Source: Chryseobacterium paridis
Lineage (GTDB): Bacteria > Bacteroidota > Bacteroidia > Flavobacteriales > Weeksellaceae
Length of the DNA stretch: 64,000 bases
Assembly: GCF_016595215.1 (NCBI RefSeq)
Contig: NZ_JAENHK010000010.1
Coordinates: forward strand, 957,136-1,021,135
Direction: 5' to 3'
How positions within the stretch are numbered: position 1 is the stretch's first letter; each line of letters starts with the position of its first letter. Both the position numbers and the translations under genes were made by a program. The notes below the pieces were generated by a model. The model was not told where the DNA came from. It made no database searches and saw nothing but the letters and a program-made list of their open reading frames with translations. Positions 17,464 through 25,600 of the stretch are shown piece after piece.

Positions 17464-18495
17464 CTATTTTTTAATGAATTTTTTAGAAAAAACATCTCCT
17501 TTGGTTTCAATATTGAGGATATATGTTCCCGGAAGAAGATTCTTTACATCTACTTTATCACGATCAAGTTTAACATCTATACTTCTTCCAGCCGTATCAA
17601 AAACTTCAACTTTAGTAACCTGTGACTTTGATTGTACTGTAATAAAATCAGTTGCAGGATTAGGATAAACTGAAATATCATTTTCTTCCACCGCAGCCTC
17701 TCTTGTACCTAACACTGCGTTATTTGTTGCGGTTAGCGTATAATTGTCAAAAGAAGTGATATGGGCTACCGTATTTCCCGTACCAACTATTGAAGTAAAA
17801 TCCATTTCATAAGGATCTACACCCGCGGCAGCTGGTAAATACGTTGCTGGTGGAGTACGAACCACACCTCCTGGGCCCGTCCACGTAACCTCTCCTGTAG
17901 TTTTATTAAATGTACCCTTTAATGTAATCCATGTATTAGCAGGATAAGTATAGGTATTAGGCTCTAAATAAAATAGAATATTCCCGGTTACCCCTGTTGT
18001 TGTATTCTTGTAATATGCTATCCCTATAACTCTTTGTGTAGCGTATTCATATCCTACTCCAAGCAACGTTTTATGGGTTGTTTGATCGTAAACCATCACA
18101 GTTCCTCTCGCTACACCACCTGTGACGCTTCCCGTATATAGGTTAAATTCCAATGAAATAATATCATTTCCTGGTGTTCTTGCAGCCCATGCAGCTGGTA
18201 ACCCATCCTTCCACATATATTTTTGGTCTGTTGCATTCGCACTTCCCATTAGCTGTAAAGATTTGCCATGAGAAGCATCAATATTTACAATCTGTGCGTC
18301 TGTATTAGCTCCTCCTGCAAAATCTGTACGAAAGCCACCTTGCCCTGTGGCTGGAACACTTGGAGAGCCTGGGGTAATGCTTACTCCAACATTTCCTATG
18401 ACATAGGAGTTAAAATTATCGCTTTGTAGCGATTGGGCATTTAATGTCTGACATACGACAAATAAAAATGCACTAACTGATAAAACTCTTTTCAT
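17464..18495 (-). CDS. T9SS-exported protein, paralogue 1
   Basis: A 343-residue protein with signal peptide MKRVLSVSAFLFVVCQTLNA, a beta-rich body (SDNFNSYVIGNVG, then AAWAARTPGNDIIS) like a lectin/glucanase-type jelly roll, and a T9SS type A sorting tail (NDISVYPNPATDFITVQS to KKFIKK). The next gene upstream, 19030-20046, has the same plan and shared words (SDNYNAYTLGNV, AAWATRTAGNNI). I do not recognise an enzymatic motif. An ECF-type promoter element is 82 bases upstream, identical in spacing to the one before the sigma factor gene. It is probably surface or secreted. Confidence 0.85.
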   Translation of the reverse strand: MKRVLSVSAFLFVVCQTLNAQSLQSDNFNSYVIGNVGVSITPGSPSVPATGQGGFRTDFAGGANTDAQIVNIDASHGKSLQLMGSANATDQKYMWKDGLPAAWAARTPGNDIISLEFNLYTGSVTGGVARGTVMVYDQTTHKTLLGVGYEYATQRVIGIAYYKNTTTGVTGNILFYLEPNTYTYPANTWITLKGTFNKTTGEVTWTGPGGVVRTPPATYLPAAAGVDPYEMDFTSIVGTGNTVAHITSFDNYTLTATNNAVLGTREAAVEENDISVYPNPATDFITVQSKSQVTKVEVFDTAGRSIDVKLDRDKVDVKNLLPGTYILNIETKGDVFSKKFIKK

Positions 18496-18576
18496 AAATA
18501 TAATTTTTAATTAATATTACAATCAATACCACTCATTTATTAGAATAAAATTCTTTTTATGAATCGTCTTTATTAA

Positions 18577-18605
18577 TAAGACAACAAAAACACAAAATGG
18601 TTGCC
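18577..18605 (-). promoter_or_regulatory. Candidate ECF sigma promoter of T9SS paralogue 1
   Basis: On the minus strand GGCAACC (18605-18599), 15 bases, TGTCTTA (18583-18577), 82 bases before the ATG. It matches the element before the ECF sigma gene in both boxes (13 of 14 positions) and in spacing. Confidence 0.55.
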
Positions 18606-18975
18606 TATGAAATAAAAAAACACAAAACATAAACAATGAATTAAATCACAATCCTTTATTCAATCATTCTTTTTTTTGAAAGAACTATTTATAATTGTTT
18701 AATTCTATAACTAGCTCATATAAGAGCTACAAAGCTATTTGGGTATTAAGAGATTACCAATACTTGAAAAGCAGTAAATATTTCTACTTGATTTTAGGTA
18801 TTTTTTAATAGCAAATACCATACGTAAGAACAATACATATCAAAATTGAAAAGATTGACATTTTACACATTCCTTCTTTAATTACAAAAATTTTTAAAAA
18901 AACCACACGTTTAACTCTGTTTGTTATACAGACAATTTGTTTTTAACTTTACTATTCATTCAAATTCTATAGAAC

Positions 18976-19012
18976 AAAAAAAAGCGCTCCAATTGGAGCG
19001 CTATATATATCT
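18976..19012 (-). terminator. Perfect-palindrome terminator after T9SS paralogue 2
   Basis: The 20-bp palindrome AGCGCTCCAATTGGAGCGCT followed by eight T on the minus strand, 27 bases past the stop at 19030. Confidence 0.8.
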
Positions 19013-19029
19013 AAGATTTAAAATATAAT

Positions 19030-20046
19030 TTATTTTTTAATAAATTTCTCAGTTGTTTTTCCTTCTTTGGTTTCAAAAGTTAGAATATAGCTTCCAGGAT
19101 TAAGATTTTTAACGTCTACTTTATTTCCTTGTAAGGTAACAGGAAGTTTTCTTCCTGAAATATCAAATACTTCAAGGTTATTGATTTTAAGATCTGTGAG
19201 AATATTAAGGTAATCAGCAGTTGGATTAGGTCCAATTGCAATAATTGCAGATTTTGTATTTTTAATATCAGATGTTCCTAATGTACTATTATTTGAAGCC
19301 CATACAGAGTAATTATCTATACCAAAAGTTGTAGGGCCTGTATTTGCTGGAGACGTCGCTGAAGTTCTAGTAGGACTACTTAAAACATCTAGTTCAAAAG
19401 GATCAAAACCACCCACAGTTGTAGCTCCATTTACAGCTAGTGTAATAGGCGCTGCACTACCAACTTGGTAAGTAATAGCACCCGTAGTTTTATTATAACT
19501 GAATCCTAATGAAACCCAAGTATTAGCTGGATAGGTTGTAGTAGAAATACCAGTAATATTATAAAAACCACTTTGTCCAGGAACATCTAAATAAGCCATT
19601 CCATTAATAAGCTTAGTTTGTGAGTTATATCTAATTCCAACAATCCCATCTGTATCACCATAAACGACCATTCCAGATGCATGCTGATTAGTTGATGTTC
19701 CTGTATAAACTTCAAAACTACCTTTAATAATATTATTTCCTGCAGTTCTGGTTGCCCATGCTGCATCTAATCCACTCTTAAAAACCGAACGTTGGGAAGC
19801 ACCAGTTCCGTCACTTCCTCCTGTTACTTGTAGATATTTTCCATGTGTTGCATCACCTGTAACAATTTGATAATTGGCTGCTGTACCACTAGATAAATAC
19901 ATTCCACCTTGTCCCACTGTAGTACCATCAGTAGCAGTTGCTACATTTCCTAAAGTATAGGCATTGTAATTATCGGATTCCAAAACTTGAGCTGAAATGG
20001 AAATGAATGACGTAACAAGTACGCCAAATAGTAAAACTTTCTTCAT
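19030..20046 (-). CDS. T9SS-exported protein, paralogue 2
   Basis: A 338-residue protein with signal peptide MKKVLLFGVLVTSFISISAQ, the same beta-rich plan as the neighbouring 343-residue protein, and a T9SS type A tail (IIAIGPNPTADYLNIL to EKFIKK). The two genes look like a tandem duplication followed by divergence. A 17-bp perfect inverted repeat lies 35-72 bases upstream of the ATG. No ECF promoter was found, so the paralogues seem to be controlled differently. Function unknown. Confidence 0.85.
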   Translation of the reverse strand: MKKVLLFGVLVTSFISISAQVLESDNYNAYTLGNVATATDGTTVGQGGMYLSSGTAANYQIVTGDATHGKYLQVTGGSDGTGASQRSVFKSGLDAAWATRTAGNNIIKGSFEVYTGTSTNQHASGMVVYGDTDGIVGIRYNSQTKLINGMAYLDVPGQSGFYNITGISTTTYPANTWVSLGFSYNKTTGAITYQVGSAAPITLAVNGATTVGGFDPFELDVLSSPTRTSATSPANTGPTTFGIDNYSVWASNNSTLGTSDIKNTKSAIIAIGPNPTADYLNILTDLKINNLEVFDISGRKLPVTLQGNKVDVKNLNPGSYILTFETKEGKTTEKFIKK

Positions 20047-20080
20047 GATATAATTTTTTATTAACTACGTAAAGATATTT

Positions 20081-20118
20081 TATTTTCTTGATTAAAAAAA
20101 ATTTTAATCAAGAAAATA
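20081..20118. repeat. 17-bp perfect inverted repeat upstream of T9SS paralogue 2
   Basis: TATTTTCTTGATTAAAA, four A, then its exact complement. In RNA it would form a long stable AT hairpin, 35 bases before the ATG at 20046. It could be a leader hairpin, an operator or a protective 5' structure. It lacks a position that would make it the terminator of the dipeptidase gene. Confidence 0.6.
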
Positions 20119-20261
20119 AATAATCAATAACAATCAATGAAATAAACAATTAAATCAATAATTATTACACTATTAAGTGATATAAATATACCATCTATAA
20201 AAAAACAATTATAATGAATAAAATAAAGCATAATAACTTATTTTGTTAAAAATAGCTTCAT

Positions 20262-20294
20262 AAAAAAAAGAAATACTCTTAAGTATTCCTTTTC
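20262..20294 (-). terminator. Terminator after the M20 dipeptidase
   Basis: Stem AATACT/AGTATT with flanking A/T runs, 49 bases past the stop at 20343. Confidence 0.6.
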
Positions 20295-20342
20295 TAGAAA
20301 TTTTATTGCTTTAGTTATTACTTACTTTAGTAAATATATGTA

Positions 20343-21722
20343 TTACTTTGAATAGTTTTCGAAAAATAATGGAATACTCTCAATTCCTTTATAGAAATTA
20401 AACAATCCATAATGTTCATTGGGAGAATGAATCGCGTCCGAATCTAAACCAAATCCCATTAAAACAGATTTCGCACCTAAAACCTTCTCAAACATTGATG
20501 TAATTGGAATACTTCCCCCACCTCTGTATGGTAAGACCTCTTTTCCGAAGGCAGATTCCATAGCTTGTTTTGCCGCAGAGAATTCTTTAGTATCAGTTGG
20601 TAAAACATATGGCATACCTCCATGATGTGGTGTAACTTTTACTTTTACAGTATCTGGAGCAATTTTCTCGAAATATTTTGTGAATTTTTCTGTAATCTCT
20701 TCCGGAGTCTGATACGGAACTAAGCGCATTGAAATTTTTGCAAATGCTTTTGAAGGAATAACAGTTTTTGCTCCTTCACCTGTATAACCACCCCAAATTC
20801 CATTACAATCTAAAGTCGGGCGAATAGATGTTCTTTCTAAAGTTGTATATCCCTTTTCACCTTCTATATTACTAAGTCCAATTGCTTTTTTAAACTCATC
20901 AGGATTATCCTTTAACTTATTCATTTCAGCTCTTTCTTCATCTGAAACAACATCTACATTATCGTAAAACCCATCAATTGTAATATGTCCATCTTCATCA
21001 ATTAATTTTGCGATCATTCTTGAAAGAACATGAATAGGATTAGGAACAGCTCCTCCATACAATCCGGAGTGTAAATCTCTGTTTGGTCCTTCCACTTCTA
21101 CTTCTACATAACTCAATCCTCTTAAACCAGTAGTTACAGTTGGCTGTTCATTACTATAAATATGAGTATCAGAAATTAAAATACAGTCACAAGATAATTT
21201 CTCTTTATTTTCATTAACAAAATCTCCTAAACTTACTGATCCTACTTCTTCCTCACCTTCTAAAATAAACTTAACATTACAAGGAAGAGCATTAGTTTTC
21301 ATCATCGCCTCAAATGCTTTCAAATGCATAAAAAACTGTCCTTTATCGTCTGCAGAACCTCTTGCAAAAATAGCACCATCAGGATGTAGTTCCGTTTTCT
21401 CTATATAGGGCTCAAAAGGTGGCTTTTTCCATAACTCTAGTGGATCCGCAGGTTGAACATCATAATGTCCATATACCAAAACCGTAGGTAGGTTTTTATC
21501 TAAAATTTTCTCTCCAAAAACGATAGGGTTACCATTTGTTTTGCATACTTCCACATTATCTGCTCCTGCATTTTTAAGATGTGTCGCACAAACCTCTGCA
21601 CATTTTAATACATCATCTTTATACGCAGGATCTGCTGAAATAGAAGGAATTCTTAATAACTCAAATAATTCATCTACGAAACGTTGTTTGTTTTCGTTGA
21701 TGTAATTTAATGTCTCTTGCAT
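20343..21722 (-). CDS. M20 family dipeptidase (CNDP-like)
   Basis: A 459-residue metallopeptidase. Zinc ligands and catalytic residues are visible in order: YGHYDVQPAD (His, Asp), ARGSADDKGQ (bridging Asp), LEGEEEVGS (catalytic Glu and ligand), an ISDTH ligand Asp and a late His in DAIHSPNEHYG. The lid/dimer domain with DLHSGLYGGAVPNP sits between them. It probably hydrolyses dipeptides in the cytoplasm, as no signal peptide is present. It is transcribed alone. Confidence 0.92.
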   Translation of the reverse strand: MQETLNYINENKQRFVDELFELLRIPSISADPAYKDDVLKCAEVCATHLKNAGADNVEVCKTNGNPIVFGEKILDKNLPTVLVYGHYDVQPADPLELWKKPPFEPYIEKTELHPDGAIFARGSADDKGQFFMHLKAFEAMMKTNALPCNVKFILEGEEEVGSVSLGDFVNENKEKLSCDCILISDTHIYSNEQPTVTTGLRGLSYVEVEVEGPNRDLHSGLYGGAVPNPIHVLSRMIAKLIDEDGHITIDGFYDNVDVVSDEERAEMNKLKDNPDEFKKAIGLSNIEGEKGYTTLERTSIRPTLDCNGIWGGYTGEGAKTVIPSKAFAKISMRLVPYQTPEEITEKFTKYFEKIAPDTVKVKVTPHHGGMPYVLPTDTKEFSAAKQAMESAFGKEVLPYRGGGSIPITSMFEKVLGAKSVLMGFGLDSDAIHSPNEHYGLFNFYKGIESIPLFFENYSK

Positions 21723-21839
21723 TGTAAAAAATTGTTTTGTTAAAATTAAAAAAAATGGTCTGCAGGGGCAAGCAAAAAGAAAGAATTTTCCGACAGACTG
21801 ATATTTGTTTGAAATTAAGTAATGATCGGGTTTAAAAAC

Positions 21840-21871
21840 AAAAATGTCTTACAATGATGTAAGACATTTTT
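21840..21871 (-). terminator. Terminator after the small lipoprotein
   Basis: Stem AATGTCTTACA/TGTAAGACATT with a 4-base loop and T run, 18 bases past the stop at 21889. Confidence 0.85.
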
Positions 21872-21888
21872 ATATTTTTTACTAATAA

Positions 21889-22164
21889 TTAGTGTTCAGC
21901 TTTAGCTTTCTCAGCTTCTGCAGGTTTTTTAGCAGCTGCACTATCTGTTTTTGGAGCTTCAGTTTCATGTTTTTCAGCTACAACATCTTCTTTGTGTTCT
22001 GCTGCTGCCTCATGACCATGTGCTTCTCCGCCTCCTTGTACATCATCAGAATATCTTTCTGCTCCTTCTTCAAGTTTCAAAGTATTCTTATTTCCTCCTG
22101 CCTGTATTTTTTTACAGCTTACCGCTACACTTGCAATGGCTAAACATATAATTAATTTTTTCAT
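21889..22164 (-). CDS. Small lipoprotein with His/Glu/Lys/Ala-rich tail
   Basis: A 91-residue product. MKKLIICLAIASVAVSC is a lipoprotein signal with Cys17 as the lipid anchor. The rest is low-complexity and charged, with scattered histidines (EAHGHEAAAEH, EKHETEAPK). No family is recognised. It is anchored in the inner or outer membrane. A metal-binding or structural role is possible but not shown. Confidence 0.75.
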   Translation of the reverse strand: MKKLIICLAIASVAVSCKKIQAGGNKNTLKLEEGAERYSDDVQGGGEAHGHEAAAEHKEDVVAEKHETEAPKTDSAAAKKPAEAEKAKAEH

Positions 22165-22302
22165 ATGTAAAATTTATTTTTTTAAAGGTCATATGGAATC
22201 GTACTATTTAGTCTATTCTGAATCATCTAAATAGTCTGCGATTTCATGCTCAAATTTTAGATTGCCCAAAATTAAGAAATCTTGCATCTTTTGGCAACAT
22301 TT

Positions 22303-23469
22303 TTATATTGATTTTAAAATAATTTTGCCTTTTTTGGACTGTGTAAAAATAAGGTATCTTTCTCCGCCATCTTTTATACCATATTTCTTTTTAATTTCAT
22401 CAGGTTTCAAAGGATAGTTTTTGGAAATGATATTGTATTGTTCTTTCTTTTTAATTTGTTTATTTTCAATTACTTCCATTTCAATAATTCTTCCTGGAAA
22501 ATTTTCCACTTTTTCTTTTGAAGTATAAATATGTGTATTGGGATGAAGCTTTTGTACACCAAACCTTTCAGAAATGAGATTAAATGTACCTGCTTTTAAA
22601 ATAGAGTTATTGGGTAAATAAATAAACCTTTCTGGCTCAGTATATTCAGAATGGGCATTTTCTTCTTCACCAAACTGAAATATAAAATCAGATTCACCAC
22701 TTTCCAAATTAACTGAATGACATATAACTTTCCCAGGATCTTCATGAGACAAGTAAACAACAACCTCTTTCACATCATTTTTTACTGCAATGATGGCAAT
22801 TTTGGAAACATTTTTTAAAACAAAAACTAAATATTTCAAGTCAATTAATGGTGAAAGCTTTATGACAATTTCATTTGAAATAGAAAGTAAATGATCCTGA
22901 ATTTCCAGAATATCAGGTGATAAATCTTCTAAAAGAAAAACTTTATTTTTACTGCTATCCCTTCTGGCTGGATCCAGATAGATCACATCAAAATTCTCTT
23001 TATTTTTATTAAGGAAGTCTTCAAGCTTTACATTAATAAATTCTGCCCTTTTTCCTAAGACAGTCCAATTATGCTCAACAATTTTTAAAAGATCTGTATT
23101 CTGTTCTATAAGTGTTATTTCTTCAAAATTTTGAGACAGATAATAGGCATCTATTCCAAAGCCACAGGTAAGATCAATAAATCTCTTTCCCTTTAAAAAT
23201 GATGATTTATAAACTGCTGTCTTTTCAGAAGACGACTGTTCAAGATTGAGTTGTGGAGGGAAAATAATTCCTTCTTGTAGTAAAAAAGGGAATTTTTTAT
23301 GAGCAACCTGTTTTCCTTTTATTTGCTGAACAATCTCCTGCATAGTAACTTCCGGAAAGGGAGATTTTTTCAATAATAAAGTATGTAAATCCTTATCTAG
23401 ATTTGCAGTGATGAAATTTTGAACGTCTTGATTTAGTATTTTATATCCCACAGATTTCACAAATAACAC
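22303..23469 (-). CDS. SAM-dependent methyltransferase with THUMP-like C-terminal domain
   Basis: A 388-residue protein. The class I methyltransferase core has FIDLTCGFGIDAYYL (SAM motif I) and FDVIYLDPARRD (motif IV), as in the RNA/DNA base methyltransferase-like group whose C-terminus is THUMP-like. No ATG exists near the N-terminus. The possible starts are GTG codons at 23469, 23460 and 23451, all inside the inverted repeat that ends the GxxExxY unit. Conserved sequence seems to begin only about residue 11 (ILNQDVQNFI), so the native start may have been displaced by the insertion. It is the last gene of the udk-divIC-mutA-dinB operon. Confidence 0.82.
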   Translation of the reverse strand: MLFVKSVGYKILNQDVQNFITANLDKDLHTLLLKKSPFPEVTMQEIVQQIKGKQVAHKKFPFLLQEGIIFPPQLNLEQSSSEKTAVYKSSFLKGKRFIDLTCGFGIDAYYLSQNFEEITLIEQNTDLLKIVEHNWTVLGKRAEFINVKLEDFLNKNKENFDVIYLDPARRDSSKNKVFLLEDLSPDILEIQDHLLSISNEIVIKLSPLIDLKYLVFVLKNVSKIAIIAVKNDVKEVVVYLSHEDPGKVICHSVNLESGESDFIFQFGEEENAHSEYTEPERFIYLPNNSILKAGTFNLISERFGVQKLHPNTHIYTSKEKVENFPGRIIEMEVIENKQIKKKEQYNIISKNYPLKPDEIKKKYGIKDGGERYLIFTQSKKGKIILKSI

Positions 23470-23472
23470 AGA
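23447..23472. repeat. Left 26-bp inverted repeat of the GxxExxY unit
   Basis: Reverse complement of 23902-23927 over all 26 positions. It is built of 9-bp quasi-repeats CACAGATTT, CACAAATAA, CACAGATTT. It overlaps the 5' end of the methyltransferase frame. Confidence 0.9.
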
Positions 23473-23484
23473 TTTTAAAAAATA

Positions 23485-23868
23485 TTAATCAATAATTCCA
23501 TTTATTTTCCTAATTATACTTTTAGCAATATAATCGGTATTAAAATTAATTAATATTCCTAATTTAAAGCCAGTCAGTTTCAAATAGGTTAATAGCTGTT
23601 TATGATGAACATTATTAATTTCCTGAATAGACTTTATTTCGATAATCACTTTGTTTTCAACAATTATATCAGCAATGAAACTTGTTTCAATAAAAATATC
23701 TTTATATTTTATTGGAATATGAACTTGTGTTTCAGTATGCAAACCATTATTCTCTAGTTCATGAACTAATGCTTTTTCATAAACCTTCTCTAATAAGCCT
23801 GGTCCAAGCTCATTATATACAGAAAATATAGATTTCCTGACATAAAAGCTGATTTCATTTTCATTCAT
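23485..23868 (-). CDS. GxxExxY protein (PD-(D/E)XK nuclease-like)
   Basis: A 127-residue protein. The naming motif is G24-L-L-E27-K-V-Y30. A nuclease-fold signature follows: D67 in FIADIIV and E77-x-K79 in IIEIKS, matching the D...ExK pattern of PD-(D/E)XK enzymes. The family is widely and patchily spread in Bacteroidota, and its role is unknown. It lies in the same direction as the surrounding operon but carries its own inverted-repeat ends, which suggests it arrived as a unit. Confidence 0.88.
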   Translation of the reverse strand: MNENEISFYVRKSIFSVYNELGPGLLEKVYEKALVHELENNGLHTETQVHIPIKYKDIFIETSFIADIIVENKVIIEIKSIQEINNVHHKQLLTYLKLTGFKLGILINFNTDYIAKSIIRKINGIID

Positions 23869-23901
23869 TTGTGTAAAATAATATATGTAGTAACCTACAT
23901 G

Positions 23902-23927
23902 TCTGTGTTATTTGTGAAATCTGTGGG
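23902..23927. repeat. Right 26-bp inverted repeat of the GxxExxY unit
   Basis: Perfect reverse complement of 23447-23472, 23 bases from the dinB stop at 23951. Confidence 0.9.
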
Positions 23928-23950
23928 GAACAAGATTTACAACAATAACA

Positions 23951-24391
23951 TTATCTTTTGTAAAAAATATAATCTGTCAATAATGGTTCAATACCATTTT
24001 GTTTTAATAGGGAATTGATCTGTCCCCGGTGATAGGTGGAATGGTTTATTATGTGGAAAAGCATTTCAAAAATACTGTTTTCAAACTTTGTTCCTTTTGA
24101 ATTCTGATAACCTATTCTGTTATCTAAATTAAAATTCTGAACAATCTGAGTACTTATCATAAAATTGTGATGATTAATTTCCTGCAAATCATCAAATGTG
24201 TTAATCTGCCAGACTTCAAAAGGTTGTTCTCCTAATATTCTGGAATTCCAGATCTGTTGAGCATTTATCGTATGATTGATCAAGGATATAGTCTTTTCAT
24301 CCACTTTCAAAATCTGATCAGCGATAAGCTTAATGATTTCCCGATTGTAGTGATGGGTATATTCAAACAGATCAATTAACTTTTCATTCAT
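23951..24391 (-). CDS. DinB-like four-helix-bundle protein
   Basis: A 146-residue DinB/YfiT-like protein. Candidate metal-ligand histidines lie in NHTINAQQIW and in NHSTYHRGQI, which is the typical late double-His of the family. Members are metal-dependent transferases or of unknown role. Its start overlaps the mutA stop by one base (TAATG), showing translational coupling. It is the last native gene before the inserted GxxExxY unit. Confidence 0.85.
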   Translation of the reverse strand: MNEKLIDLFEYTHHYNREIIKLIADQILKVDEKTISLINHTINAQQIWNSRILGEQPFEVWQINTFDDLQEINHHNFMISTQIVQNFNLDNRIGYQNSKGTKFENSIFEMLFHIINHSTYHRGQINSLLKQNGIEPLLTDYIFYKR

Positions 24392-25554
24392 TACTCAAAC
24401 ATTTCTGCCCAACGTACTGCTTTTATCTCTTTCTCGTCGTAAAGCTCTTCAATAGATCTTTTAACTTCTAATTTGGGATAAAGATTTACTCCTATCAGTT
24501 TAATTTTACCTTCTTCAACCCATTTTTGCTCTCTGACAGCCTGGTTATAAATTTTTTTCTGAACAATCCCCTGTTTAAGCAACTCTAAATACCCTCCTTC
24601 ATCTTCTATTTCTAAAAATAATGCCCAGGATTTTTCTGCAATCTGATGCGTTAAATCTTCTACATAATAGCTCCCGTTAGTAGCGTCTTCAAAAACATTA
24701 ATTATACTTTCATACGCTAATACAATCTGCTGTTTGAAAGAGATTTCCTGCGAATTTTCTGTACTTCCTTTAATAAGATAATTATTGGTATATACGGCAT
24801 CTGCTCCCCCAATCATAGCAGAAGCAAGCTCCAATGTAGATCGAATAAGATTATTTTCACTATCTGAAACAGCCTTATTTCTTAAAGAAGTTTCAGCAAA
24901 AATATAAGGAATGTCATTTAAATTATATTCTTTTGAAAGCTGATTAAAAACCAATTTGAATGCTCTTACTTTAGCCATTTCGAAAAAATAATTTCCTCCA
25001 ATCGCTAATTTGAAAATTAATTTATTTAAAATTTCAGCCCCAAAAATCTCAACAAGTTCCTTAGTTTTAGCTAAAGCAATTCCTAATTGTTGATAAATTG
25101 CAGCACCAGCATTTTGATGAAGCGATACATCGATACAAATATTTCTTCTAAAGTCCTTGGCCAATAATTCTTTAACGAGTTGTTCATTAATCTTTCCTTG
25201 TTTTTCATCAAAGACATCGATTAATGAAAAATATTGATCTTCATCTTTTGGACTGATATGTTCTGCAAGATCTTTATTATTAATAAAAATAGTTTTCCCT
25301 TCCAGATTTTCTACGTTTTGATCTAAAAGAAAAGCAAAAACATCATCTTCAAGGCTTTCATGATATCCAGCCACCAAATGGGTACTCTCTTCAACTCTGG
25401 GAAGATTTACCAAAGGTTTTTGTACAGAATTATAGAAAGGTCTTACAACTATCCCTTCCAAGTTTTCTTTTTTCAGAATGGTGTAAATATCTTCTGTTTT
25501 AAGTTGCTTTTTGACTAAATTTTCCCAGTCAGGAAGGATATTTGTATTCGACAT
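24391..25554 (-). CDS. mutA: Methylmalonyl-CoA mutase, small (beta) subunit
   Basis: From ATG at 25554 (MSNTNILPDWENLVKKQL) the 387-residue protein resembles the non-catalytic half of methylmalonyl-CoA mutase: an EGIVVRPFYN segment, an AGAAIYQQLGIALAKTKEL barrel helix and SFKQQIVLAYESIINVFED. It lacks a C-terminal B12-binding DxHxxG domain, as small subunits do. With the catalytic subunit (not in the window) it interconverts methylmalonyl-CoA and succinyl-CoA. The 46 bases before the start are a heptad repeat element directly behind the divIC stop. Confidence 0.85.
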   Translation of the reverse strand: MSNTNILPDWENLVKKQLKTEDIYTILKKENLEGIVVRPFYNSVQKPLVNLPRVEESTHLVAGYHESLEDDVFAFLLDQNVENLEGKTIFINNKDLAEHISPKDEDQYFSLIDVFDEKQGKINEQLVKELLAKDFRRNICIDVSLHQNAGAAIYQQLGIALAKTKELVEIFGAEILNKLIFKLAIGGNYFFEMAKVRAFKLVFNQLSKEYNLNDIPYIFAETSLRNKAVSDSENNLIRSTLELASAMIGGADAVYTNNYLIKGSTENSQEISFKQQIVLAYESIINVFEDATNGSYYVEDLTHQIAEKSWALFLEIEDEGGYLELLKQGIVQKKIYNQAVREQKWVEEGKIKLIGVNLYPKLEVKRSIEELYDEKEIKAVRWAEMFE

Positions 25555-25555
25555 T

Positions 25556-25600
25556 GAGTTGAAAGTTATGAATTGAATTAAGAGTAATAAATTATGAATT
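25556..25600. repeat. Heptad-type repeat (half element) between divIC and mutA
   Basis: G/A/T-rich units such as GTTGAAA, GTTATGA, ATTGAAT, AATTAAGA. It begins at the divIC stop codon and ends at the mutA start region. The words GAAAGTTATGAATT also occur in the element at 55720-55874. Confidence 0.5.

Larger units (their letters stand above)
18496..19029. other. Long AT-rich spacer between the two T9SS paralogues
   Basis: 534 bases. It contains the candidate ECF promoter for the downstream gene (18577-18605) and the terminator of the upstream paralogue (18976-19012). A 21-codon hydrophobic frame, minus strand 18805-18870 (MCKMSIFSILICIV...), is the only small reading frame I noticed and is probably chance. 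Nothing else is seen. Confidence 0.6.
23447..23927. mobile_element. Insertion-like unit: GxxExxY gene between inverted repeats
   Basis: A 481-bp stretch bounded by perfect 26-bp inverted repeats and holding only the GxxExxY nuclease-like gene. It separates dinB from the methyltransferase, which otherwise look like neighbours in one operon. No transposase and no clear target-site duplication is seen. I recall similar CACAGATTT-type repeats next to GxxExxY genes in other Bacteroidota, but cannot verify that here. Mobility is inferred. Confidence 0.55.

Noticed and set aside
18805..18870. 21-codon hydrophobic frame in the spacer between T9SS paralogues
   Set aside because: Too short, no promoter or conserved context, and such frames are common in AT-rich DNA. 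Mentioned only in the spacer entry.
23447..23927. Classical insertion sequence
   Set aside because: No transposase and no clear target-site duplication, so I describe it as an insertion-like unit only.
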